Assembly: GCA_036571765.1 (NCBI GenBank)
Contig: BROE01000001.1
Location: 3,951,137 to 4,015,136, forward strand
Source of the DNA: Plecoglossus altivelis
Lineage: Eukaryota > Chordata > Actinopteri > Osmeriformes > Plecoglossidae
DNA length: 64,000 nucleotides
Direction: 5' to 3'
Both the position numbers and the translations under genes were made by a program. Below the pieces are notes generated by a model that saw only the letters and a list, made by a program, of their open reading frames with translations, did not search any database and was not told the DNA's origin. This document shows positions 1 to 14,000 of the stretch, in pieces. Each line of letters begins with the position of its first letter. Position 1 is the first letter of the stretch.

Positions 1-1974
1 GTTATCGGAATGAAGTAGACAATATTTGACCATACATTTTGTGAGAAAGTATAAAGAACCCATTTGAAAAAGAAATCATTATTCCAACTACGGTGACCCG
101 TCACCGTACTTAGTAGGAAACAATCCAGCCTTTGGACTCGAGCGCGAGGGATCACAATGTCTATTCGCCCATCACCTCAATACAAGGGTGTTTAAGAACA
201 ATACAAAACATATTTTGGGGGATTCACAGACATGAATACATTGCAGTGGATTTCAAAGATTGATTGTTCAAAAAAACTACTTATGCAGAAAAAAACCCCC
301 AAAAGGTTCTGGCGTTTGTGTCCACAGTCCTTGTCTGCATTGTGCTTCAGAACGGTGTACGCAGAACTGAGCACTTTGCTCAGGAAACAAAACAGGATAT
401 TGCTTCGTTGACTCATCGAACACCACCACGGACACGTATAATTGTGTATATTAATCATAGCAACTGGATTGTGAATCTTCTTTCTATGTACAGGTACAAT
501 GGAATGGTAATAAATAAAACAGTTCAAGATGTAACCCAAAGTAAGAACGCAACACACACATAGGGTTGGAATGTGAACATCCCTACAAGGAATGGCAGCA
601 TTACTTTGCAGTACCTTTTCATTGAGAAAGACAGACAAAGAGAATGACGACTTTTGTTTTTTGGGGGGGGGGGGGCTTAACTTTGATTACGTTCCTCTCA
701 TTGTTGTTGTTATTGTTCCAAATGTTTTGCCAGATGAGGAATTCATGCTGATCTAAATCGGGCTCGAACCACATCAACATGATGTCAGCGTGTGTTGATG
801 GAGGATCTTTTTCCTAACGGAGGAGGTTACGTCGAGGACGAGGGAAATAGCCGACGCAACGATTTCACTTTCTAGGTTTAAAACAAAACAAATTACTTTT
901 TTTGTAGTAAAAAAAAAGAGCAGAATTAGCCAAATAAAGGGTCTAATAAGAGATGTCATTTAAAGGTTTGTTTGTGTGCAGGAGTTAAGGAAAAAGGCTC
1001 TCGACGTCTCTCCTTAGTGGCAGTTTGTCTGTTAAAGTGCTTCTCTCTTTTGCATCTTTGGAACGGGTTGATTTGCCTTCTGTCCCCTTGGAAATAAGAG
1101 GTTTGTGTCCCTCCAAGCTACTGACAGGCTTAGTGAGCGCTTGATGTTTTAGGGAGCTTGTGTTCACTGGTATTGATACTGACTTGTGCCATTTCTGAGA
1201 GGAAGCGAATAACGTTGACTTAAAAATGGGGATTTAAGAAAAGAAAATGGGTACACTTTCTTCTTTGATCCGTCAAAAAGTGCAAATTGTGCTTGGAAGT
1301 CACACGATAAAAAAAAATGATATCCCCAAATCCATGGAGAATATTTCGCAATATTGCCTATTTTGGGAAGACTGCACAACTTTCTGACTTGTGAGACACA
1401 CAAGCGTCTATATTCTTGTTTAGAAAACAAACATTTCACATCATTGTTCCATAAATTATAAAACCGCTGACATACGAAAGACATGTACGGGAAAAAACAA
1501 AGATGCACACCGTCGCCAGACAAGTGTTACAAAAACAAGTAAACCTTCTTCAAAACAAATGAAGAGACCCAACTACAGCAACGACAGAATAGTGAAAGTG
1601 CATGTGTCTCCCATCTGGCTGGACGTAGTTTCGGGTTCTGTGTCTGTTCTCTACTGTTCTCCAGTTTGAGTCCGAACAAACGAGGTAGCCCACGTGGCTA
1701 GGGAACCATGGCACTGCCCTGTGCTCCTTCATGTTTCATGCCATCCTTCCAACACCGTCATTCTCCCAGGTGAGCTCTGAGACAAAGCGCTACAGGGTTT
1801 CCCCATCTCTTCTCCAGGGGAGGGTCGCCCCCCCCCCCCCCCATCCAGAGTCAGTCAGGCCCTGTCGGGCAGCTCCAGAGAGCCAGCTTGCAGGATTCCT
1901 CCACTGCAATTAAAAGGAGCAGCTGCAACGCTGCTGCTGCACATGTGAGGTCAGAGGTCTGGGCAGCCAGCTGG
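1..1974. other. PDE4B 3' UTR and downstream sequence, no gene seen
   Basis: No open frame here shows splice logic or family resemblance. The part next to the PDE4B stop at 1975-1977 is expected to be its 3' UTR on the minus strand. I found no AATAAA on the minus strand close to the stop, so the polyadenylation site is not placed. A G run lies at about 662-675 and a C run at about 1829-1842. Confidence 0.5.
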
Positions 1975-4272
1975 TTATGTGTCAGCGGGGGGCGTAGCCG
2001 CGCCCACCCCGCTGCGGTCGGGGGAGGAGGGCGGCGAGGGACCGGGGAGAGTCTGTGTTGGTCCGCCTGGCGTCCCCTCGTCCTCCAGCGTCAGTTCAAA
2101 CTGGAACTTGGTCCCCTGCTCCCCGCCCCGCCCCTCCTCGTCCCCCACCGCGTCCCCCTCTCCGTCCCCGTCCCCCTCGGTGTCGCCGCTGTAGAAGGGC
2201 GGCGAGGGGCTCTGGGGGATCATGCTCTGGTACCAGTTGCGGTTGTCCTCCAGGGTGTCCAGGATGTCCTGGGCATCAGGGTGGACCAGGTCGGCCCAGG
2301 TCTCCCACAGGGGGTGGACGATATAGTCTATAAAGCCCACCTGGGGAGGAGAGAGGGAGGTTACAGAAGCCACCCATGTCACATGACTCCGAGACGTAAT
2401 GACATAATGAGGGATTGAAGGAAACTGTTGAAAAAATGCTCTTGCTTGTATGTGTGTGTGTCCCACCTGGCTCTTCTCTACTGAGGCGGTGTGCTTGTCA
2501 CACATGGGGCTGATCTCCATGCCGCGCTCTCTCTCCCGGTCTCCCTGGTGGAAGAACTCGTCCATGATGCGGTCGGTCCACTGGCGGTACAGATCCAGGG
2601 ACTTGGTGGGATTGCTCAGGTCCGCACAGTGAACCATGTTCCTCAGAACCTACAAGGATACAAGGAGGTGGACAACCAGGGTGAATCCCCTATGCGGTAG
2701 TGTGTTTGTGTGTTGTGCGTAACCATCATTGTGTGTATATATAACTGCCTGTGACAGTAAGTCTGTATGCATGCGTGTTGTGCATATGACTGTGTATGAG
2801 CGTGTGTGTCTGTACCTGAATCCTGTCGGTGTAGTTGTCCAGGAGCAGAACTCCAGAGCTGGTCACCTTCTTGGTCTCTACCATGGTCTTGAGGTCGGCT
2901 AGCAGGCTCATGTGTTTTGACATGTCTGTAGCAAGAACCTGGAGGGACAGAAACAGACACACACACTTAGAATCAACACAGACAGAGGAGGGAGAGAGGG
3001 AGAGAGAGGGGAAAAGAGAGAGTAAGTAGGTACAGGAGAAGGTGTGGAGGACGAGGAGGAGGTGAGAGAGGGAGGGAGAGGGAGCGAAGGGGTGAGTCTA
3101 GCGTATGTGCGTGCGTGCGGGCGGTGTCCTCTCACCATGTCGATCACCATCCGCCTGAGGGACTGCCTCTGCTTCTTGCTGAGGTTCTGGAAGATGTCAC
3201 AGTTGTCCTCCTGCAGCAGCTTGAAGCCCACTGCTAGGTGATGGTTCTCCAGAACAGACTCGTCGTTGTACATCAGAGCCAGCTCTGAGTCTGTGAGAGA
3301 GAGACATAGGCAGAGAGAGAGAGAGAGATAGGGTAAGACACAGGAAGATAATCCAGCATTCTTTCACTGAGAAGTCATGGCACAGACCACAAATTAATCA
3401 CCATGTTTTGAGTCAGGGTGACATGGTTCGCACTCACTTGTGTTGATAAGGAACTGGTTGGAGACACCCGGGTGGTCCACGTCATGGATGGCCGCCGCAA
3501 AGATGGCTGCCAGGATCTCCAAATCGGTGAAGACGGCCTGTGATTGGACAATAGGCGGCGTGGGAAGAGGAATCCTTGTGAGTTTCACGCAGGGTGAAGA
3601 AACAATCTGAAAAGGCTAATCCTTTCTTCTACTGATACGATCAGCTTCACAGTCACAACAGCAGCTTCCAGACGAGCTATACAGGGTGACGTTGGACCCG
3701 ATTGAGCAGAGAGGAGATGGGGAGGAGCGAGTGCAGGGAAGGGGAGAGGCGAGCGGGGTAGAGGAGACAGGAGAGGGAGGGGAGCAGAGCGTCTTACATC
3801 CAGAGCAGGAGTGGACAGCAGGATGTGCGTGGACTGGGCCACGTCGGCCGCGTGCAGGCTGTTGTGGTAGGCTACGTCCGAGTGGTAGTGGGCCTCCAGA
3901 GTCAACATGAACGTCACAAACGTGTCGGTGGGGATCTTGAACGTCTTCATCAGGTCTCGCTCCTGCGCACATGGGGAAACACCAACCACACGGTCAGCTC
4001 ACTTCCGTCAGGTTCAGCTTCAGGACATCATGTACTACAGTAGTACTTTGGGACGTGGCCTCGGTTAGATGGGGAACTTCAACTGACATGAGCTGAATTG
4101 GTTTCGCATTTTGAGTGATTCAGAGACAGTTTCAGCAGTGGAAGGGGTTCTAGGTCATTAGATGTGCACCATGACCGACTGACTCACTGTCTCAAAACTG
4201 CAGTCATTCATTTAAAAGATGTTCTAAGAACAGCAGAACAGGACGTTAAGTAAACTCTGATTCAGTGGAACA

Positions 4273-4305
<33 letters not shown>

Positions 4306-5808
4306 TCTGGTGACTAAGTCATTTTCCTTTTACTCCTGTTCCTTTAAAGTCAAATACTTAAGTGTGTGTGTAGGAGGAAGCTAACCTGGAAGATGGTGTA
4401 CATGATGCAGGTGAGGGGGCGGTTATGGGAGTGTTCGCCCACTCTGAAGATGTTCAGACCCCAGGTGTTGATGTCCTCCAGGTCCTATGTTGACAAAAAG
4501 ACAGACAGAGAGTGAGCAGGGGGGGGGAGGTGAGTCATGACAACCACAGAGGGAGTGAAGAAGACAAGTCTGGATGCTGGTGTCTCCACGGTCTCTCTCC
4601 TGTACCTTAGACAGCAGGTCTTCCTGATCCGTCTTCACCCCGAAGCGGCTGACGGCCGAGTCCCCGGGGGCGTGGTTGACCTTCCTCACGCCGCTGATCT
4701 GGGTCATCATCCCTGCCTGCTGGCCCGCCTGCCTCCTCTTCCTCTCCCGGCCCTTTTGCACGGGACACGGCAGCTCCAGCTCGTTCTGCTTGTCTGGAGG
4801 ATGGAGAGAGAGAGAGAGGGAGGTAGGTAGGGAGGGAGAGGTGGACAGGTAGAGGGATGGAGAGAGAGAGAGATGGCAAGAGAGACATGGAGAGAGGAGA
4901 AAATAACAGTAGGGGTTATGCTGCTGCATTGTGCACTAGCAAACTTGACCTCTGACTTGTAGACCACAGGCATTGATCATAGAAGTCATCTCATTGCACT
5001 CGCTTCTTTCAGATCTCTGTGTTCTCTTCCATTCCATCTCTTTCCTTTCTCCTTTCCCCCGGTGTCTCATCATGGATTTTGCTTATTTACACGCCACACG
5101 AAATGACCCGGACACCCCACATTCTTTCAAAACATAAACCTCTGCTAAACTAAATGTTGTCAAAACGCCTTCACAACTCCCCCGATTCCAGGAAGACAGG
5201 CTGGGAGGTGATGTCAACAACAACAGTACGTAGAAAAGAAGATGGGCCTTCTCACGTGGAGCGCTTGTGTTTGGAGAGGCACCCAACATGCTGGTGGTTT
5301 GCCCTCTGGCGCAGGTAATGTCGCCTCTGTTGTGGTCCTTCTCTGTCTGTGTTTGTGTGTGTGTGTGTACACATGTGCGCACGTGTCACATCTAATAGGA
5401 CCTCCCCTGTACTCCATTGTCGCGCACGAGGAACGGATTTGTTTCTGAGAGATGCTAGCAGCTTCAAGGGCATCGAAACATTTCCGTCTCAGAGGGTTGT
5501 TTGTTCTAGAAACGCCCGCGCGTGGTTTGACACGCGCACGCACTCGCTTTAGTCGAGTAAAAGCGGTTCGGTGCTGCTTATCGCAGCCTTAGTCCCAGTC
5601 CTGGTTCTAGTCCATATGCTGGTTAACTCACTGTGAGTCATGGACTATGCTCTGGCGCTGTCAAAGGCAGGGAGACACTGCAGCCACCATGCTGAATAAT
5701 ACAGAGGCTTGCCCTAAACCACACACACACACACACGCATGCACACACACACACGCGCACACACTCACGCACGCACACACACACACACAAACGCACACAC
5801 ACACGCAT

Positions 5809-5850
<42 letters not shown>

Positions 5851-8058
5851 CCCTCTCCAGACTGAAGTCATTCCAGGGTAAAAACCACCCTGGCTCTCTT
5901 CTCTCCCTCTCCCTTCCTCCCTCCCGCCGCAGTGTGAGCGAGGGAAACACTCCCGCAGACCAGATCTGACTGGTTTTGAAAGCAGTGGTGCAGAGCAGCA
6001 AGCAGCCCCCCTCCAGCACGCTTGCATGAGCTCATGCTAACCCTGAGGAGTCCCCCCCACACACGTGCCGGCCTTCCTGCCCCTGCTGGTCTGACAACCC
6101 CATCGGTCACATTCTCACTGTTCTTTCAAATTCTTTCGATTTACCTCGTGGAAACGGTTCACGTGAAAAGAACTAACTGTCTGTCGGCGTTCCGGTGTGT
6201 GTGTGTGTGTGTCCGCGTGTGCGTGCGTGCGCCTGTCGTTTGGACATGGCTGAGACACTTACCTAGGAAGGTGTTGGAGATGAACTCTGACACCTGGTTG
6301 CCAGAGCGACTCATTTCCGACAGGTGGGTCAGCTCTCGGTTCAACATCCTCTTGAACTGGAGAAAACAAACCAGATCCGGTCACATTAGATAAAGTGTAT
6401 CAACAAACAGCGCTGGCAGAAAAAACGAAACAATCTTGAGGGATTTTCCATCAGAGTTATTGTCCACTGGGAGACGTCCCATTTTTGTAGACCATACAAG
6501 GAAATTGTATATAGTCCCTGGCTAGCCTCTGTTTGTTATGAGTTCCAGATTAAGTTAGACACATAAACACGAGACCCACGCAAAGACCCACATGCACATG
6601 AGCCTTGGTTCAGGACACACACCTTGATGTAGCCCCAGGAGACAGAGAGCAGGTAGTTAGCCTCGGGCATGGTGCTGAGCTAGCCCTGGTTCTCCCTAGC
6701 AGAAGCCCTGTCTGCGCTTCTCTCTGAGGGAACCCCTGCACCAGGTCTACCACCAACCAGCAGTCCTCTCTCGCACGATGATAGCCCCCCCTACAGAACC
6801 CCTAGACAGGGGCAGAGTCAGCCCCCTGTGGCCCCTGCTGAACGCTCCGCATCCCAATCCTCCGTGACTGATACGAGTCAGGGCACAGCTGGCTAGCTAC
6901 GCTCTCTATCTCCTTTGACCGTGGAATCCCCTCTGGATCGCAGCGGGGAATAGAGGGATCTCCTTTCCACTTTCAGTGGTCTCTCTCTCTCTCTCTGGGT
7001 TCCGCGCCAAATAGGATCCTGGTGACGAGGAGGAGGGCTCCAGCCTCAGTCTCCTGTGGCTGGCTGGGCTGGCTGGCTGGGCTGGCTGGCTGAAGCAACC
7101 CTCTGCTTCTCTCTCTGCTCCTGCTTTAGTCTCCCTCCAGTGTTTCCCCTCCTCTGCTCAGCACAGCTGTATCTTCCCGCTCTCTCTTCCTCTCTCCCTC
7201 TCTCGCTCTCCCTCTCTCGCTCTCTCCGTCTCTCCCACCTCCCAGTTCTCCGCAAAATCCCCTCCTCTTTCTCCCTCGAGTTCTCTTTCTCTTTCCAAAG
7301 ACCCCTCCTCCCTCCCAGTCTGTCTATCTGCCTGCCTGCCTGCCTCTCTCTCACACACACGCGCGTGCGTGCGCACACACACACTTTCTTTCTGTTTAAT
7401 GTACTTATCAATCTTGTCTATCATAAGGAGCCCCCTCCCCCCCTCCTCCTCCCTAAACAAGCCATCCTTGCAGATAAGGCATGTTTAATACTCCTTCTTC
7501 CTCTAACTACTGTGTGGACTGGTTGGTGCTCTGTGCTGTGGTGAAAATGCAGGGAAAACAAGCGTCTGTGTCCCTCAGGCGGGCGGCGACATTGTGAGCA
7601 GCCTCAGATGCTATCTGGCACAGCGAGACGAGCCGGCCCTGTGTTTGTCTCGTCTGCAGCAGCTGCTGCCTCCATCTCCCAGTGGAGGGGAGAGAGAGGG
7701 AGAGAGACAGAGGGAGGGAAAGGGAGAGAGTTAGAGAAAGACAGCGAGAGAGAGAGAGAGGGTAGAGGAGAGAGGGGGAGTGGGAGAGAGAGAGAGAGAG
7801 AGGGGGAAAGAGGAGAGTGGAGAAGAGGAGGAAAAGAGAGGGGCGGAAAGAGAGAGTGAGGGGGGGGGGACACACAAGCAGGACGGCGGTCGTCTGCAGC
7901 TTGCGAGGGCGCCACCAATTACGCTACAACCTGAACGCCATGGCAACAGCATCACGTGAGCTACCGAGCCAGTCTCTGTCTCTCATCCAAACACAGCGCA
8001 TCCCGCCACGCACTAGACGCACAAGTGAGGATGAGCGCACAGGCACACACATAAACAT

Positions 8059-8099
<41 letters not shown>

Positions 8100-11000
8100 G
8101 GCTCGCGCGCGCACACAAATGCACATGCACAGGTTACTCTGCAGTGCATTGCTGAGCTCAGGAAGAAGAGCTGCAGCTTATCTGCGGTTGAGACTCGCTA
8201 CTCATTTCTAGTAGCTGCATGATATTTTGAGGTCTGACTCTCTTTTTTTCTTCTTTTTTTAGAGGCTTCATTTCGACTCTGCCAAATCATATGCTCTGCA
8301 TATGTGCTGTAGAAAAGCCGACGGCTCACGTTTCTTATGCCCTTTATTGCTTGAAATCAAGAAGTCTGTGGCTGAAACAGGTGCCATCTGGCAGTCAAGT
8401 CAGTCCTCTTCCACTTGACTTGAAAACTCCTAAAACACAACTCAAAGCTTTGGCTGCAACAGCCCCCCCTTACACACCCTCCTGCCAGAGACAGCCCCCC
8501 CTTACACACCCTCCTGCCAGAGACAGTTACTCCAACTCCAGAGAAACCTCGTAAACCTAAAGACCTGGAATGCGATTCGATTCAATTGAAAAGGGACTTG
8601 TTTTTCATCCCAAGCGTAGAAAAAGAGCGACATATTGTGACCTGTGCAAAGTGAGTCACCGTTAGTGTTCTGTGCGTGAGCGTCCGCTTCTTCTCTCCCA
8701 GAAGCCATGCTGACAAACCACAGCCGCATACATTAAAGGCCCGCTGACTGATACGTGAGGGTTGTGTAGGATACATTACTCAACGCGCGCTGTCACCTTA
8801 CGCATTCTGTTGTGTCAAGGAGGCCAGCGTACTTTCAAAACAGACAATTGCCCTTTCTTTGGCAAGCCGAAAAACTATACTTCAGTGACGCAAGAAAGGA
8901 CACTTAGTGGGTAGATCGTTGTCTTAGCAAGACAGTCACTGTGTTCCTGTAATTCAGCATACTCTACGTGGTTGTTGGTAAGCAAGAGGAAACTCGATTT
9001 CCAGTTCTCGTAACAAGCGCTTAGTTTGTATGCTTGTCCTCAAAATGTAGTCCATGAAAAAAAATGTATCTTCAAAAATGATTGTCGTAACTAGGTACAA
9101 AAAGTTAGTTATTTCCTCTTTGGTTATATGTTAATGACTACACAATACCTGCTTTGTCAAGTGACCCTAATTCCCAGCCACCAACATGACCTCTGAGAAA
9201 TACACTGGTTTTCGCTCCACATTATTTTCATTCATCGAGTTTACTTCATAAACGGAAAAGAATAGGACTTTAAAAGGGATGGTGAAAGTGCGAAGAAATG
9301 TTTCGTACTCAAACCCAATATTTTAAGACAGTTCAGTGGCCAAACACGTCTAAGATGTCTTTATGATTAGTGACTTTGTAACATTTCACTAAGCGACCGG
9401 AGGAACGGTTTTCTTCAAACGTGCTCTTATTATATAGACAAATATATATATATATCATGTGCAGGAACCTACCTGTTTCCAACTCGTTCGAATGCCAAAC
9501 GTCTCATTATTTTCAGGGTAACATAGTCCCATTTTTCTTCAGTCCTCTAACGTCTTGCCTGTACTTGTCTCCAGTGTGTAGAGGCTTATCAGAGAGTGTG
9601 TGACTGCTTCCTCTGTGTGCTCAGGTCTATTCTCTAGCGGCAGGAAACCTAAAGCGATAAACTTGACTGAAGTGACAGCCAGGCGTGCGGCATGTTGAAG
9701 CCCTGAGGCTCCTCCCCTCCGTCACAGCACCGCCAGGCCACGCCTCTTTCCCCCTGCCTCGCCCAAATCTGAACTACGGTAAACCACCATGGTCATTTAC
9801 CGGTAAAAAGAGCTTCCTCGAAAGCGCACCTCACCGCATGCTAGCCCTCTCAGCCTTACACCAAACCCCTCCCCCCTACCATCATAGCTCCAGGTAAATC
9901 CCTTATTACCAAATACTACACCACTAATGCTGCTGTCACGTCATTTGCAATGTAAATGACGTGGAAAAACAAAAAACAAAAGTGAAATGACTTTGTTGAG
10001 TATTTTGTAACCGGGCCTCGATCCCCGAAAGAGGTGGTTCCTGGTTGGGGGGGGGGGAGTGGAGGTCCAGGTTGCTGAGTTCACCTAATGCAGCCTCAAA
10101 CTGACACTCTGACAGGTGCCCAGACTGACTGACCCTGATAGTCTACGTGTGCCCCCCCCCCACCCCTCTACCCCGCTCACCCTCCCCTGGCTGCCTGTTT
10201 GCAATGTAAACAGCCCGGGGTCATAGCTGGCTGGGGGGGCAGAGGTTGGCACCAAAACACACACGTTTCCGCGAGTCGTCAGCTTGGGTGTGCAGTCGTG
10301 ACATACTTCTACAATCTTTCCTGCTCCGTGCTTTAAGGTAAAAGCTTGTGATTTCTGTCCTAACAGACAATGGAGCGTGAACTCTCTCGACTCTCCACCA
10401 CAAGTGCTTCAACCTCTCGATAATCGCCGTCATACTGTAATTTAACAGCCATTTCCCCCGCTAAAGCTTCTGAGCTAGTCACTACATCTGTTTCAATAAT
10501 TCCGTCATTTTCGCAGAGACGGCGAGGCTTCAAAGAGGCCTAACCACATGCGAGTTAGAGTTTCCTACTAGAGCGGCGCGCTCCTCGCACGCTAGCCCAC
10601 AACGCTAGCCCGCAACGCTAGCCCGCTAACTGGATTCAGATGGTGCTGTTTGTCTAAGGCTGGTGGTAACATCAGAAAGGACGTGTGGCTAAGCTAATGA
10701 TGGCTAGGCTAGGGCGGCGCGTTGCTACTCTGAGGCCATCGGGGCCCGTCCGGTGGTCCTGCAGTGTGTGTGGTCCTGGTGCAAGACACACCTCTGGTCT
10801 TGGAAAAAAAATTAAAGTGCCCTTCATTTGCTTGTGACAGGCGTTGGTCTTTTATTATAGACAGGAGAAAGGCCTGGTGGTCTGCCCTCACCCCTGTGCG
10901 TGTGCGTGTGCGTGCAGGCATTTTTTACAGGTCGAACCGTGAAGTTGTGTAGGTGGAAATCCCAGCTCAGCCCACCGGGAGATAACTATGAGCATTACAC

Positions 11001-14000
11001 TCTACACACACTGTTTCACAGCGCAAACAGATAAGTAGGCCGGTATTTTCGACGTTTTGCAACACGATAAACAGAGTCAAACGCCATGACCTTGGATCCA
11101 CCGTTTCCTCCTCCCTGTTCTCCGAAGTGCGAGTTGCCCCGATGATCTTCCGCGTTCTGACTCAGCAATATAACCTACAGCCCAGCCTGAACATTTATCC
11201 AAGGTTCTGACGAGCGCTCAGTATCAGGGTGTTGTGTTAGCGTGCCAGTGACGTGGTTTACAGTATCAGGGGCCGGGCCCTGCCCTGTCTGTGCAGCGGA
11301 CGGCCATTGTAGTCTGGTGGTCGGGGGGGGGGGAGGAAATCACACAGGAAGAGCCAGGAAACTCCTGTCACGGTCATGGTCACAGTCTGCAAAGCGTCCA
11401 CCTCGCCCCCTCCTCCTGACCACAGAGACACTGTAGCGCTACTGTACGCAGCTGAGACAGACAACACCACCCCTCCTGGCGCCGTCTGAAGGTCTCCTGC
11501 ACACGCAGTTACCCCGTCAGCCGGACAGACGGAGGACGCTGGCCGCAGCACTGCAGACCGGCAGTCTCCTCCGGTGACAAAGAAAGCTAGCATCATGTTG
11601 CTATTACAACAGCCAAGCACTACGCCAAAATGACTATGCCACATGACATTGGAACAGCATATTTACTGTAAACTTGTAAACCTCCAGAGCACTTAGCACA
11701 GCTAAGCGTAGCAGCGCTAAATGAGCTTAGCTCAGTTAGCATAGCTCTACATACTTGGCCAGTCGTGCTGTAGACAAAGGCAACAGGCATGATAAGGTCA
11801 TGAGAGACAGCAAGAACTACTGGCAAGTCAGTTCAGCAACCCAGTGCTCCTCTATGCTAAAACACACCAACCCTAACAGTTAATGTATGGAAATGTATGA
11901 ATGAGGAAGATGAAGCCAGTCTTACATAACACTTTCCAAGTTATCATGCAAAACTACACACAACCAAAAGCCAGACAGATATTATTCAACACCAACATTC
12001 CTCTCAGGTCCACTATGCAAACGGACCATTGTTGGTGCATATTACAGTCTGTCTGTATAACACCGGCACTTGTTTACACACTTAACCGCGAGACAGCTCT
12101 CACTTTGCAAGTACGTCAATGCGGTTTAATATATGTTTTGCATCCGCAGTACTGAGAAAACGGGCGAAGGCACAGGCAGGCGACACCCACAACAGGTTTG
12201 ACATGTAGACTGACCCCTGGCTACGATTCTTAACGATGTTAACAACTAGTACCTAACCCAGTCGCATTGCATGTCAATGTCTCTCCTGGGATTTGTGGCT
12301 GTGTTGTGGACCTGGTTGGTGTGTCATACCGCGCTTTAAGCTCGCGTACGGTTAAGGTTGCCTTGCAGTAGCTGTGCGGCGGTCGTGGCTTTTTCGAGCG
12401 TGTCTTACCTTGTTGGAAGCCATGTCACTGACGGAGCGGTAGGTCTGGATGGTCTCCAGCTGGTCCAGACACCAGTCTAGCTCCTCCATGGTTTCCATGG
12501 CCAGCTTCTGGTACGAATCGTCTGTCAACAGACACACAGACACGTAGTCAGGGCCCAGGGGCTGCATGTCCGTGTGGGAGCCCGGGAGTTGGGGGGGGGC
12601 CAGGGCTGGGCGGCTGTGTCGACCGGGGGGTCCTGGATGTCCTGGAGGTGAGGAGGTGGTGTGAAGGGAGACGCGGTGCTCCTTCATCCTATGCGGTGGG
12701 TCACTTGTGTGTCTGTCACAGGCAGGCTGGTGCCCAAGTGCTCGTTTTTTTTCTCTTTGTCTCTCACGCACGCTAACTCTATCTGGCTAGTCTCTGTCGG
12801 TGTCTGCCTCTGGCCTCTTTTCCCTCTTCCCCACTCGGCTTCTCTCCTCCCCTCCCTTTCAGAGCGTATCTCCTCCTCCTCCCCCTCAGTCTATCCCATT
12901 CCTCTTTCAGTCTCACTCCACCTCTTTCTGTGTCTTTCTCCCCCTCCCTCCCCCTCTCCGCCAGTCTCTCCCCCGCCATCTCCCCTTCTCCCTCTCCCCC
13001 CAGTCCCCCCCTCCCTCTCTGCCTTCCTCTCCTTCAGTCTCTCCCCCTCCCTCTGCTCCAGTCTCTCTCCTTCCTAAACCCTGTGGTGTTGGGTCGGTGG
13101 TCAGCTGTGTGGTGTTGATATGTCAATGAACCCCCCGTCTAGGCTGCTGTGTGTGGATGTGAGTGCGTGTGTATGTGTGTGTTAGGGAGGCTTGTGTACT
13201 TATTCCCCCTTCCCACAGAAGTATTTCACCCGTTTACACATGCATACGCATTTTAAAGGATTAACGTGACTCCACCAATTGCGTTTCAAATTCCTCACGA
13301 TACACTCACGATATTGCAGACACATTCACGTCCACTACCTCGCCGCTTGTGACAGCTGGAGCAGGTCGATATATGGTTAGATTCTTGCACACGCACACGC
13401 ACACACATACCCACACTGGTCAAGTTGGGAAGGGGGGAGAGAACACACATATTCTAGGTGAATGACAGCCGTTTTCAGTAACAGGGTTGTACATCCACTC
13501 TCACACAGCGGAGACTAACACAATGGCTCGAGGCCGTCATAAATGAAGATGTTTATCTCCACGCTGCAGAATGCAGAGGAAACCTTTCAAAACTGTCTTC
13601 TCCCCACCACATCCTGCACATGCTCTCGTCTCTGAATCCATGCTAGCCTCTGTCCAGCCTCTGCTCTGCAGCACATGCCTGGACTAACTAGCTCTGCTCT
13701 CAGATACCCTCCAAACACAGAGAGAGCGAGAGAAAAAGAGAGAGAGACGGAGGGGGAAAAAATGATATCAAAAGCTCAGCGCTGTGTTTGCACAAGCAAC
13801 ACGAGAGGCAAACTTTAACTCCCTGAGCTGGGGGCAGGGGGGGGGGGGGGGGGGGGGGGACTTCAGACCTGGGTTTGACTGGGAGCCAAAGAAACCAGAG
13901 AGCTTCCTCTCCAGGACCGGACTCAGGTAAAACCCGGAGTGGAGTGGGTCTATCTCGACCGGAGCGCTTCCCGTTCGACGGTCTTGAACGAATGGCACGA

